This document shows, in pieces, positions 1 to 12,971 of a stretch of 64,000 bases of DNA. The DNA lies in NCBI GenBank assembly GCA_030544235.1, contig CM060484.1:22331031-22395030 (forward strand), in the 5' to 3' direction. Source of the DNA: Lepturacanthus savala (Eukaryota > Chordata > Actinopteri > Scombriformes > Trichiuridae). The position numbers were made by a program, and so were the translations under genes. The notes beneath the pieces are model-generated. The model was not told the origin of the DNA and made no database searches. It saw nothing but the letters and a program-made list of their open reading frames with translations. The first letter of the stretch is position 1, and the number at the start of each line of letters is the position of its first letter.

Positions 1-621
1 GGCAACTTAAACAAAACCAAAAACACCACCACAAACACCTTCCTGTATTTTTCGGTGCTTTACCAGATGAGAATGTCCAGGCCTCAGAATGACCTCCCAG
101 GCATTTTGCGCAACAGTTTTAGAGACATTAATTCTGGAGCCATTTATTGTTTAGCTGTTTGTTATTTTTAATCCTAAGATGATTTGTGCGGCTGTCACCC
201 ACAAAAGCTGACTGCATGATGTCAATGTGCAGGCGTGCACTTGTCCCTGTGAACGTGACTGTGGGATAAGTGGGCGAAATGTGAGTTTTAGCAATTCAGG
301 TCGTGCTAATGTCTTCCACCCTTCTACAGCTCCCTGGGGGAGAATTTCTGTTTTTCCCAGACAACACCCTGCAGGTCTCCACGTGAAGGTGTTCCTGCAC
401 TGGCCATGTTTGAATAAAAAAAAAAAAAACTCTATAGGAAAACAAATTATAATCAATAATAATATTTTATAGCAATTCCACAGTAATTCCCAAATACTTT
501 GCTCTTCATGCAGAATAAAAGCCAAGGAATAACTGATCAAGAAAAACGAGACAACTCAAATGCAACTATTTTAAGATTTAAGAGTAAATGCTACCCATTA
601 TAAAAAGGAAACAATAATAAT

Positions 622-623
<2 letters not shown>

Positions 624-660
<37 letters not shown>
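624..660. repeat. (AT)n microsatellite
   Basis: Uninterrupted alternating A and T over about 37 bases. Confidence 0.95.
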
Positions 661-664
<4 letters not shown>

Positions 665-785
665 CCACATGTCATAGCTTATGTGTAAATGTGAGACAGA
701 TTACATGACTGACACTCTAAGAACATTTTTGGAGGCTGGCGAGCTGAACCACAATGGACCACTCCTCCTGGGGGTTGTAAAACCC

Positions 786-1150
786 CCCGGAGGAAGGGGA
801 GGAGAAGGGGAGGGGGAGGGAGGAAAAGGGAGGGAGAGGCATGGGAGAGGGAGAGTAAAGTTCAGAGAGGGGATGTTGACAGCAAGGTGAAAGGTGGGGG
901 AAAAGGAGGACGAGCCAAAAAGAAGAGAGGAGGTGAGAAGCTGAGGGAGGTGGAATGCCAGGTAGGATAGCTACAAGGGTAAGGAAGTGGAGGAGAGGAA
1001 GGAAGGAACAAGGGGGATGTGAGCAAAGTCCCAAAAAAGAAAAGACAAAAAGGTTTTTAGTCCAGAGAAGTACAGGTCAGAGGGGAAAAAGTTTAGAGAA
1101 GAAGGAGGAAGAAAGTGCAACGTAACAAGGGGACAAGAGAGAGAACAAAG
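786..1150 (+). repeat. Purine-rich (G+A) tract with clustered G-runs
   Basis: The plus strand is almost entirely purine over several hundred bases. The densest part, 796-834, has six runs of three to five G separated by short A-rich loops. This is direct sequence evidence of low complexity. A G-quadruplex is a possible structure, not a demonstrated one. Confidence 0.7.
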
Positions 1151-3734
1151 GCAAAGAATGCAATGGATTACATTCACTCTTCCAACATGAATATGTGGTG
1201 AAAGCTGTGGCTGCACCTGTCATCTCTCTTAAGCAAAGGCTGAGAGAGGGAAAAAAAGGCCCTGACTGGAAACTGTATGGGCTGTTTATCTTTTATCTTT
1301 GCAGAGCGTTTACAGCAACAAAAAAACTACACTTTCCTCTGCACAAATAGCTGCTCCCTGCAAAGAAAGTGCGAGGAGAAATGTTTGCATCACACAGACG
1401 GGAGAAGAAAAGTTGCCTGCTTGAATGGATCTTTTCCTCTGCAAGTGTCACTGCAGCATTCGGTCCCCCCGTCCTTCCAAATGTCTGAAAACACTATACA
1501 GAGATTTAGGACTCATAACAACTGAGTAGGCCCAGTTTCATAAATAGATATAGTATATATTTCATAACAGTTATATTCACTATTTATTTAATAATTTTGG
1601 AACGTGTGTGACATTCAATAATTTGTCGTCATGTACTCATAATTAGCACCTTGTATTTCATGTCTGTATTCCTCCTCAAATGCACAGAGCCCAGCTCACA
1701 GGGACAAACAGATGGAGCATTGCGTGTGCTGCCCAGGAGCTAATTAATCTTCCCAATCAGCAGCGGGGGTCATGGGCATTTCTCTTGTTTTCCCTCCACG
1801 CTCTAAGGTAGTGGGCTATTTAAGGAGAAGTAGAGCAGAGCAAGGGAAAAGGGGGAAGGAAACGCCTGTCTAGACACCCACCAGAGCTGCGGCCTATACA
1901 TTCTCCAGCAGCCCCCACAAGCACAAAAACACACCCCCTTTCTCCTCCACCTTCTTTCCATCGCTTTCAGGGTGCTCTACATCAATGCATTTGGAAACTC
2001 AACTGGACTCACATCCCTATAGGAAGGATGTTTGCATGTACGTGAAATACAGGTGTACACGTGTAAAATGAAACACATCAATAATGTCCAGAGACACCTC
2101 AATGTGTTGAAGCCTGCACCCGTACAAGCTGCCACCCAAACAGCAACTGTGTATTTACACACAGGCACACACATGGGCACACGCACACACAGCGTGAACA
2201 GGGCAGGTGAGTGAGGAATGATGGCTGCTCCTTAGCAGAACAGGTCTCCACGCCTCGCTGCTGCTCTTTCACACACACAGCCTCGTCTGCTCAGTCTCAG
2301 CCTGCGACACACACGCACTGCACACACAGTTCATCAATCATATATGCACACACACACAATGCATTGACTCTCCGTGAGGCAGAGCCAGGCAAGTAGAAAG
2401 GCAATGTATTGGGTTCATAACTTGGACCACCTCACAAGCAACTCAAATCTCAAAACATTTGTTCCAACACTAACTTTGTTCTACATGTTTGAGACTAGAG
2501 ATTTTTTGTTTAATTTCAATAACAATTTGAACAGTCTCATGCTCATTGTGATGTTTAAATATGTTAAGTAACATAGTAAGGAGAGTGAGGAGAGCAAGGA
2601 GGGAATAGCGAATAGTAGAACATTAAAAAGAGAGGTGAATCATCAATCATATAGTAGTAATAGTAATAGAGCCAATAGGAGATTTACTTACTCCGTGATT
2701 TTGGGGTCAATGTTCCCTATCCACAAGCGGTTTCCCTCATGGTTTGCACTCTCTGAAATGATGGAGGCATTTTCCACACTCTCTGCTGCAGATGACATGT
2801 GTCCTCTGTGGCATGGCAAAGATGGAGTGATAATAAAGCAAACAAAAGAAAAGACACAGGAAACAAGCTTGGAGTTATTGCCATTGTTTTAACTCGGTGT
2901 ATGATCCTTATACCCAGTTATATAGTAAATATTGCCAGTGTATGTGATGGAAAAAAATTGTCATCAATCAGTCCAATAAGGAAAAGTATTATAAATTGCA
3001 TTGTTTTACAGAGATTGATTAATTGTGTATGATCTCTTAGCATTGAGGCTGACACAATTAATCAAATTGCTGTTTGGAAAATTAAGAAAAAAAAATAAAC
3101 ACCTTTCTATAACTTAACTTCCTCTATGTTTAAAAAAACATTTGGTATTAAGCACTCAAACCCTACTGAAGCCCTTACATTTTACTTTTATTAAACCATG
3201 GAGCACTAATTCAATTCTTCTATAAACACAGGAGATACAAATGGATATGATGCTAGCATCAATTTCTAAATAAAATACATACTTTCTTGTGCCTTTTACA
3301 TGTGCAGAACATGTAATTAACATTCAGCAATCTGTAATCTGAGCAATTTCAGTAAATATAACGTTAACTCCAGTTCCTTTCAAGTCAAGACTAAAAACAT
3401 TGCTGCCTTTTGTTGAGTCAAACAGTGACTTGTTCCTTGCACTGCACTGGGACTTTTAAATATTGAAATATTGAATCTGTCATATTCTATATTTTGTGAT
3501 ATGTTAAACTAGTTTGCACTTCTAAAGGCACTTTAAAATGCTTTTATTACTGATTTCATGAACTCTGAATGAATATTTACTGTCTCTTCAGACAGTGATT
3601 GTTTCAAATTATTTTTATGCAGTGGTTTAATGCGACAAAGTAAGTCACGTATGTATATGAATAGAGTTTTATTATTATATATATAACTTTAGACTGCTTG
3701 TTTTTATTATTATTTTTACTAACGGCATTCACTT

Positions 3735-3950
3735 GTACTTTCACTTTTGATACTTAACCTAAGACCCGAACTTCCATAGCATGCATGGAGTATACATACA
3801 GTATGTGGACGCCAAGTCCTAGGAGGTCAAGTACACTTAATATCGGACAATTTGATACTTAAGTACAAATATCAGATACTTTAAGACTTTTACTAAGTTT
3901 TAAACTTCTAACACTACTAAAGTGTGGCTTTCATGTAGTCCACCACTGTC
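3735..3950. repeat. Diverged dispersed repeat with TACTTAAGTA motifs
   Basis: The segment repeats ACTTTTA/TACTTAAGTAC-like words and ends in CACCACTG, a pattern I know from a common fish MITE. A related stretch lies at about 46870-47330. Family assignment is from memory of the motif, so moderate to low confidence. Confidence 0.4.
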
Positions 3951-4371
3951 TTTATATGTGTATATATTGTGATTTTAATGTTTTGTGTGAAGTACATCGA
4001 ATCTTATAATTGATCCAACACATTTACAAAACAGTCACACGATTGTTTGACGTTACCATTAGACGCTGTCAATATATTTGTTTTAGTTAGGGTTAAGATA
4101 ACTAACGTGACGTTTACATTAATCACCAGAAACATATTTATCTATCGTTGACTAGCTAATCGCTAACGTTAGCATGGGTCGCATTTACAGCAGGCTGATC
4201 GATCGTTGGTTGGTTGCTAGCCTTAGGCTGCCTCCCACGCTCATTATGTGGTTAAACTCATGTCAGTCATCCAGATAAGAGGATGATCAACTACGAGGAG
4301 CTATATCTACCCACTAAACCGTTAACACTCACTTATAAACGAGCTAGATTAGCATGTTTATGTTACCTTTG

Positions 4372-4805
4372 TTGTGTCAAACTTTCTCGTGATAGCGACC
4401 GACTCCTTCGTCTTAACTTGGATCTTATCCCACGTTCGGGACGGCTCGCTTACGTCAAAACGTAACACTAATCATTTCACGCTCTTTTTTGGTACGTTTT
4501 CCCTTCCTGTAAAACTGTCTTGCTTAGCTTAGCTTGACAGATAAACAGCCGCCTTGCTACCGTGTGACAACAAAGGCGCAGGGTGACGCTGTGTGACTCG
4601 TTTAACTGAGGCGCTCGGTTTACTGTACGGGGCCACTTCGCGTGCTCGCTTCGGGTGAGAACCCTGCTCGCTCTGCACACTCTGTGCAATGTTTTAAACG
4701 CACACACTGGGCGCGTATTGATGACAGCGTATACGTCAAATGCGGCTTTTCTTTTGTGTTTCTCCTTTTAGTTGACATCCTTTTGTAAAGCATTTGAGCT
4801 CCAAA
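4372..4805. promoter_or_regulatory. Candidate bidirectional promoter upstream of mrrf
   Basis: This stretch is clearly richer in CpG than its AT-rich surroundings. On the plus strand a donor-like GTAAGT follows position 4805, so a non-coding first exon of mrrf could end there and splice to the acceptor at 8283. On the minus strand a donor-like GTAACA follows position 4372, compatible with a non-coding exon leading leftwards. In humans MRRF is arranged head to head with RBM18, which would fit, but no RBM18 coding exon is visible in the window. The start sites are not defined by sequence alone. Confidence 0.4.
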
Positions 4806-6719
4806 GTAAGTAATTATGCTGTACAGAGCGTCTTTTAAAGTCGAAAGGTGTGGTTTGGCTGATATTTACGGTAACTGTATGTTTAGAAGCTACGTGGTTG
4901 CGTTATATGACCGTATTTACCTGTAGCACGCGCAGATGACACCGACCTTCACAATGCTTCACTGACATAAAAGTGTTAAATCTAGACACATTTATGCTAA
5001 TGTAAATAGTAACATAGTAATATAGTATTGCTACTCTGATATGTTTAAATAATTAAATCATCATTATTCATAAATCATTTAATACATTACAGATTATCCA
5101 TAGTGCTTTAACATGTATGTTTTACCTTACTATGGCAAATAAGTGTTTGGGTGGTGAAAGATAACAAAAAAAAATACATGATTAAAATATTTCTTAATAG
5201 ACAAATAGAAGTGTTGTTTTAAAGGATCAACCTGCAACTCAAAAGACATCAATCTTTTGTTTTAAAGAAATCTGCCATGAGGGGAAATCTTGGGATTTTG
5301 AAATTATGACAGCAAAACAGAAAATAGATTGAAATAAACAACTTTGCTGACACTTTTAACTTGTTCTTTTGTTAATGATAAGGCGTGAAAACTGAACCTA
5401 ACATCACTATGACTGGAATCAAATGGGAACAGGGGACATTTTCCTAAAAATTCAAAGTGCAACTGGGTGCTTTAATCACTCAAATACAAGCCAACATGGT
5501 AGAAATTCTATGTCTTCTGATGCAGAAAGAATAATAAAAGAAGGAAATAATCACAATACAAGAAAATAATGGGTAATGATAAATACTATTACTACTGGTA
5601 CAATTAAATAACAACAAAAGTGATTATACTGCCAATTGAGTTGGAGACAATTAAAAGCTATCAAGTAGAAATGAAGTGAAAATAATCTTGAATCGTGCTG
5701 CTATTAAAAAACGAACATAACTTTATCATATTAACAGAATTCTGCATATAAAATATCATACATCATTACATTGAACAGCATAATAATTCTAATTCATTAT
5801 CAGGGATATCATCTGGTAGAAATCAGACACTTGAAAGATACACTGGGATCCAGTGAATGAAGCCAGAAAATACATAATTTAGTGAATTAGTTAAATAATG
5901 CAGTGTGTACAATGTAAACTGTATTGATAAGCATAAAGATAATCACCAACAAGTATGATAATATGTGAGTATTTTATTGCCTTTATCCATTTTATAGCAT
6001 TGTGATCTATCTTTGTGAACTATCTTTAAGCTCTGGGATGTTAGTGGGACAGAAAAAACATTTTGAAGATTTATAGAATAAATAGTTAACCAATTCAACA
6101 AAAAATAATAATCAATATCAAAAATGATAATCAAAAACAATCAAAAAGCTTGAACAGGTCTTTTTTGCCAATGAGGCAGCTATGAGGTTAAGCCAGGGAG
6201 AACATTATTAGATATGCCCTGTGTTGTTTTCTGCTCAAACTGTAATATGTACAGACGAGAGGCAAGATCATGCAGGCTCACCAGCTGGCTGCTGCTACTG
6301 GAAGGAGGCGAAAGGTGTGTCTGCAGCTGCTGCTGATGTGTGTGAAATCGACAGGATATGAGGCTACAGTATCTCATAGAACACCTGTGCTACACCTTTT
6401 CTGCTTGACTTCCCGTCTAAAGAGATCCATCAACATCCCACATCTGAGTTTATCTGCTCTGCGCTGTATCCTATCTGCTTGTCAGGAAATCTGCCAGCCC
6501 TGGATACCTGTTGGAGGCAGTGGGTCCTCAGTGTAGCCTAAATATTGCCATTGGAATATATTTGGATTTTGGTCAATAGCAGTAGAGATGGATTAAAGAC
6601 AAGGGAGAGAACATTTTGCTTTTTAAACAACATTTTATGAAATGGTAGAAGAAATTTGTCATTCTCTGGCAATAAATAAATTCAAGTCAAATTAGTGTCT
6701 CCTATATACATGAAAAAAA

Positions 6720-6887
6720 TACACTACTCGCAATAAGTTAAGGATGTTGTGTGAGAATAAATATTAAAGTAAAGAAAACGGTGTTTCTAAAATCAAAGGG
6801 AACTTTTACTTATTGCATTAAAACTCAAACAAATAGGAAAAGCACTTATGTAAATAACAATATCCCTAATTTATTGTGAGTAGTATA
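6720..6887. mobile_element. Short Tc1/mariner-type MITE
   Basis: About 165 bp bounded by inverted ends, ACACTACTCGCAATAAGTTA on the left and the complement of AATTTATTGTGAGTAGT on the right, next to TA dinucleotides. There is no coding capacity. A truncated relative occurs at 27005-27134, sharing the interior words GGGAACTTTTACTTA and AGGAAAAGCACT. TA target use and ends point to mobilisation by a Tc1-like transposase. Confidence 0.75.
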
Positions 6888-7418
6888 ATCCCAACATAAA
6901 TTATGATGCTGTAAAGATGAATAGTTAATTAAAAAAAAGATGTACTGGGAAAGCTCTTCTCATTTGTGACCACAGACTTTTTTAAAATTATTTTTATTTA
7001 TTTATTTATTTTTCTAAACAGCAGTGAGGTATGTGTCTCCTCATGGGCCTGGACGCTAACGGTGCTAAATACTTACCAGACAAAAGAGGGTGTCAGTCAG
7101 GCTGCAGTGCACGGTGAGCTCTTCACACCCTCTGACTGTGAAAGACAGACTTTAGTGTGTGTTTGTGTCTGTGGGCTTCGCTATCTCAAGAGTGTTGTCT
7201 GTGCTTGTGTTCACGCCGAGGTTCAGCGACACTGTTCAGAGTAGAGGGCCTGGTCTGCAAGGTGGGAGGTAGTTAGTCCATAGAAAAGCAGGGGCTGGTC
7301 TTCTAGTGTTGTCTTTTTTTTCTTTTTTTTTTTTTTTTATTGAATGGGAGGTTCATCGTTAGGAATGTCCAAACAATAGTGCGTGGCGTTGTATATGAGT
7401 TAGTTTTAGCCTACAGGC

Positions 7419-7450
<32 letters not shown>

Positions 7451-7465
7451 GCGTGTGTGTGCGTG
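7419..7465. repeat. (GT)n microsatellite with GC interruptions
   Basis: Alternating G and T with several GCGT variants over about 46 bases. Confidence 0.9.
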
Positions 7466-8285
7466 AGATGGTTAAACGCAGTCTGATCCAAAGAGTGAAT
7501 GTAAAAATGCCAAAAAATTCCCTGGTTTCACTTATTTAATGGGGAGGATTTACAGCTTCCCTCCATCTTGGCTGATAGAAAACTGAAATATTTCGAAATG
7601 TTGGAGGGGTTGTTTAAAAAGAATAACTTACTGCAGGCTTTAGGAAATTGTGGTAGTTGTATTTCACAATTTTATGACATTATGAATTAGAAAAATATCA
7701 ACACAAAATATAATTGTAAGTTGCAGATCTGGATCTCAAGTTTAAACCATAAGTCTGCCCCAGAAGGCTGTTTTATGTAATTGAAACCAATCGATCTGAA
7801 AGGATTAGTTTATTGATTAGTCAAGCAATGCTGTTCTGTAACAGTGTTTTTTTTTTATTTTATTGAAAATTGCAACTAGTATGAGAAATTATTTCAAAAC
7901 AGTAAAAGGGGCCTATATTTTTTTTTCAAATTTTGACAAACACAACACATTTCTCATCTATGTACTTAAATAAGTCTGTTAAAGACTGCAAAAAAAAATT
8001 GGTATGGAAATTTGGCTGCCATTAAAAAATAAAAGATAGCACCAACTGTTTCAGTTCTTTTATTTATATTAATCATCTCTAGTTGACAAGAGGGAAAAGC
8101 GACTATACCATAATACAAGAAAGGCCTACCTCCTACTGGCTGATAGGAGCTATTACCTAATTTTTTTATATATTAACCACAACATCTCAACTGATTTGGG
8201 ATTTTATCGATTCAAATGATGCTGTGCTCTGAACTTAACATTGTTTTCCTCTAACAACATTTTCTATTTATTTGCTTATTCAGTT

Positions 8286-8451
8286 ATGGCTTTAAATCAT
8301 CTGAGCCTGCTGCGTCCCCTGCTGTGTCAGTCTCTGGTGCGTCAGGTCTGGCATCCCCTCGTGGCCTATCCCAGGGTCCCTGTTCTCTGCCAAGATGCCA
8401 CCCAATACCTTGCAATGTGCACCCGGCTCTACGCCACCAAGAAAGCAAAAG
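8286..8451 (+). CDS. mrrf: mrrf coding exon 1
   Basis: Starts at ATG of MALNHLSLLRPLL and encodes the presumed mitochondrial presequence, ending TKKAK plus one base. Acceptor TTATTCAG lies two bases upstream; donor is GTCAGT. Phase 1 end. Confidence 0.9.
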
Positions 8452-11400
8452 GTCAGTGATGAGTTTGTCAAGGCTGGAGATCTATTGCTATTTGTCTTAG
8501 ATATGAGTTTTTGCTTTTTTTTAGTTAATCTTGTTCCTTGTATCCTTATGTATATGTCATTTTCTGCTGTGTTTCTTTGACAGGATGTAACCTGAATGCA
8601 ATTTCATTTGTACTCTTCTGCTTTCCTTCTTTGCATCTTCTAAGCTAAGGCAAAGGGGCATTTGCCGAAGATGAACATTAAATCGGATCTGGTGGATGCC
8701 ATCATCAGTCTGGCTGAAGTGCAGGAGGAGATGACAAATGTTGTCAGCACACTCAAAGAGGAGTTCACACGCAGTCTTGGCATCCGAACCTCGCCAGGTA
8801 TTCACTTCTTTCTCTTCCTCCTGCTCATGTTATCCCTCTGCCTGTTTTTCTTCACATAACTCCCTTTTTGGTTCTCAGACTTTACAGTCTCATGTGCAGC
8901 ACTCTGCACACTGTCTAAATTGCAGGGTTTTGGTCATAGACCTTCATCAGGCAAATGATGAGTGGAAGTGAGAAGCCATTTTAAATCAGAGTTGCTATGA
9001 GACCACAAACAATCACAATGAACCGCATGAAAATAGAAAAGCATTAAAATATCAATTCATATAGGAGTAAGTAATATGGGACTACATTATGGCTGCAACT
9101 AAAGATTTTTTTTGTTAGTCAATTAATCTTATAGTCAAAATTATTGAAAAGATTAATCAATTAGTTGTTTTAGTCTTTTTGTCCAGACCAACAGTCCAGA
9201 ATCCAAAGATCATCAATTTACTATTATAGAAGACTATAGAAACCAAAAATAATTAGATTCGAGGACCTAGAACCAGAGATATAATGAAAAGAAAATCACT
9301 CAAAACAATTAATCAATAATTAAATTAGGCAATTGTATCATTCACAACTAGTCAATTAATTATTAATGATTAATTGCATAATTACATGATCACACAATTA
9401 ATCATTGCCACTCTAGACAACATTACCAATAGATTTCTGAGACAATATCAATAATGTCATGTGGTGTAACCTTGAAAACGTGGTACCAGAGCTATCAAAT
9501 AGATTTATATTCGAGGTGGATTAAATATTTAAAATTTGATTCTTTTTCAGTTACACCATTTGACATTTTGTTTAAAAAAAAAAACAAAAAACAAAATCAC
9601 ATTCTGTGTAATTTTGGGGAAAAAACAGTACAAATGGACTTTCAAATGACATGAAACCAACATGGAACAAAATGTACATTTTGGGAGTCCTGAGGAATGC
9701 TTTTAAAACTGTATTTTCAAAAGGTTTGTGACTTTCTTATCTTGCCAACCATTATTTATCACTGACCCTTCTACTTTGGATTTGAAAAGTAGATACCAAA
9801 CATCATGAGATATACATATATGGATCTTGCATTGGCTCTATAGTGATACAGTGAGGTGTAACTTCGATTTTTTAGTTTTTTTGTTTTTTCTCCAAAATTT
9901 CAGTTTACACTTTTAGACTTTTACTTTATTTCACTCTTTTCCTTTGTCAGCACAGGCACATTTTTACTTAGGGATAGAAGTAAAACCTTTGTGCCTGCAT
10001 CTACCTGACAATACGCCCAAGGGCTTTGAAGGAGGAGAGCCCTGTGTGACCTTACCTTGACCCTAGCATGACCTCTGTTTCCCCAACTACATCCAGGCCA
10101 TGACCTTTCAGCCTCTGGGTTCTAACAAATGGGAGTCGGGCTTGGGGGGCGTCAGGAGTTTGGTGGATAATGGAAGGTCCCGCGGGAGGAGGTGGACTTC
10201 AGACCTGAAAGTGTCTGAGTTTCTAGTCCTTTTCCTCCTCAGACTATCGCTTTGATTTGCATCCTGTTCTCATCCCGTCAGTGTCTTTTATTGTACATTT
10301 CCTCCCAACAGTTTCACTTCTCTTCATTTAATTAGTTGTCCATTTTTCATGTTTTTTTTCTTTCCCCTTTCATCATTCAGTAGTTTCTTGCCCATTTTCT
10401 GTCTTTATCCTTCCATTACTTACCCGTCCCTTTAGCTTTTTTTTCATCAATCTCAGCTTTGTGTTTTGGCTTTTGCTCAAACAAAGATTTACAATTAAAT
10501 TCCTTATTGACTTTCAGGGAACGACTTGTTCATAGAGCCAAAACTTCCCTAATTTCACCCCCCTCCATCTCTCCAGTCCTCCTTCTTGTCACATAGTTGT
10601 CATACTTGCCTTCTCCCTCCATCTGTCCATCCCTCCTTCTTCTCCAGTCCGTCCATCCCCCTCTGTTCTGTCCAGCTGCACAGTAATCCAGGGAGGCAGC
10701 AGGACTTAGAGCTGACAGCAGAGATGAGATGGTGGAATGGAATGACGTCAGCCCTCCAAATGTGTGTGTGTCTTGTGCATGTGTGTATTTGTACCATAAA
10801 CCTCTCATCTGTCTTTTATTAGGCATGTGTATGTGTCTGTGCAAAAAAATGTTTGTATGTGGCAAACGTATAGCTGGCAGTCAATAGACAGATGCAGAGA
10901 GATGGGATCAATGTTGTGACCACCGAATTGTGGTTAGTCACAGATACATACAGATGCTCCATTTACATGGAAACTTTGAACATTGTGACACTGAACAGCA
11001 TGCTGAAGATGCTGGAGCTTAAAGGAGTAGTTTGACTTTTTGGGAAGGATGATTATGTACTTTCTCTGATGCTTGATCAACATTGATGATATTTAATGTC
11101 TGTCTGAAGCTACAGCAAACAGGTAGTTAGCTTAGTTAAAAAAATAGCTTGGGTCTTTTCAAAGTTAACAAAACATAGTGTTTCTTTAGTCCATGCAAAT
11201 GTAAAAAGAAAAAAAAAACTAAAACAGAGAAATCATTAAAAGTTACCAAAATTGAACAACAAATTGAGTGTGTGCAACATTAAACATCATTAACAGATTT
11301 TGTTTTTTTTGGTCACTTCTGGGCAGTGAAACTGACTTGTGATCACTAAAATTTCATCACCTTTCAAATCAGTATATTGAAGGTTATCATTCATTTGGAT

Positions 11401-12903
11401 TTGTTTCACCTGTTTGCAGAGTAGAGTTATTTTTAGCAGTTGGATATTCTATTTTATATCAGTGCATATATAATAAAAACATAATATGTTTAACACAAAG
11501 TATACCTAAAATGTCTTTTTTTGCCAGTCCAACAGTCCACAACCCAAAAATCATTATTATTATATAAGATTAAAGAAATAAATAAAAAATAACCAGATTG
11601 TAGATGCTAGAATTTGGACTTTTACTTTTTAAAAACGGCTCAAATCAATTAATCAATTATCAAAACAGTTGGCTATTAATGTAATAGTTGGCAACTAATT
11701 GACTAATCATCCCAGCTCTAGTTTAATGTAGTTACTGTATTATCAAAAATTGTTATATATGATAATAATATTTACTGTTCAATATTCTGCGTTATTTAAA
11801 AGAAAAGTATTAACTGATATATTTTTATACAAAACTAAAGAAACCAGAAAGTAAATTAATTGACTAATCGTTGCAGCTCTAGAGCAAAGTACAATGATCT
11901 TGAGTATATGCACTTTCTGTATATTTGTAATGATTTGTTACTTAACCTCAAAAATTAATAATTTTCAATAGTTTTCATATTACATCATATTTTATATTTT
12001 GCTAAAGAAGGATTTTGTCCCGATTTAATATATTTTCCCTTAGTCCATCCATCTCTCAGCCCTCATAGTGCCTCCTCACCCTCCATCTCTCTAGTTAAAG
12101 GAACGATTGTCTGTCTGTCTCCCTCCTAAAGTACTAACAGATGTGTAGGTGTACACTGTCAAGGCACAGGTAACAAAGACGGACAGGCAGAAGGTCACTG
12201 ATATGAGCAGAACAGTCTGCATAAGCACAAATAGATGCTTGAAGCCAAAGAGGGAGACAGAATAATTGGCAGGCAGGTAGACAGTATGTCAGTGATTCAA
12301 TCAGAGTGTGGCCTTTAAAAAAGCTATTGTTTTCATCACATCATACCAACCTTTTATTTTTAATTTCTTCTTCTGCATCTAATCTCTAACATATTAACTT
12401 TTAATGAACTTCTTCCTTTTAATGAATTTCTTCCTCTACAAATTGAAACTAAAATAAAATGTGATGAAAGTTAAAATATATAGAAAAAAATTATACATTT
12501 GTCCTTTTTTCAAGTGCAAACAATATGTGCAAAACAAAAAGTTCTTCTCTGTCAGCAGGTGCAGTTGTTGATTTGAGTACTGAGCTGTGGTAGTGCTGTA
12601 AATGTCTCTGCATTGTGTTCGTATTCGCTGCGCTGTACGGCATTGTTTGCATACAGTGTCTGCATATTGTCCGTGTCTTTTCAGTCACTCTCTTACCATT
12701 TACCATTTCTGCCGGGAACCCAAAATGCTGCCAAACAAACGATTTGAAAGCGGCGGGGGCGTTGTCAATAGGAATAGCCATGTTTTCCGTCATTCTGGCT
12801 GCTTGCTGGATGAATCTCGCGAGACAGAATTTTAATGCGACGAGCAATCTCGTCAAATCACATCTCGCGAGATCTCGTCACACGTATATATACGTATATA
12901 TAC

Positions 12904-12971
<68 letters not shown>

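Larger units (their letters stand above)
1..4370. other. Gene-free 5' flank with low-complexity tracts and old repeats
   Basis: No exon of a recognisable protein family was found on either strand. The stretch contains an (AT)n microsatellite at 624-660, a purine-rich block at 786-1150, a CA-rich stretch at 2160-2360, and a diverged dispersed repeat with TACTTAAGTA-type motifs at about 3735-3950. A unique-looking block at about 1685-1860 has the texture of conserved non-coding DNA. Short open frames here lack domain similarity, compositional support and splice context, so I treat them as chance. Confidence 0.6.
4806..8285 (+). other. Probable first intron of mrrf (5' UTR intron)
   Basis: No coding exon was recognised. 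It is AT-rich and holds a Tc1-type MITE at 6720-6887 and a GT microsatellite at 7419-7465. It ends in a polypyrimidine tract with acceptor TTATTCAG just before the mrrf start codon. Its identity as an intron depends on the inferred upstream exon ending at 4805. Confidence 0.35.

Noticed and set aside
1277..1525. 82-residue frame with several cysteines (MGCLSFIF...), considered as a small secreted peptide
   Set aside because: Cysteine spacing fits no family I know, no cleavable signal peptide, and no splice or promoter context.
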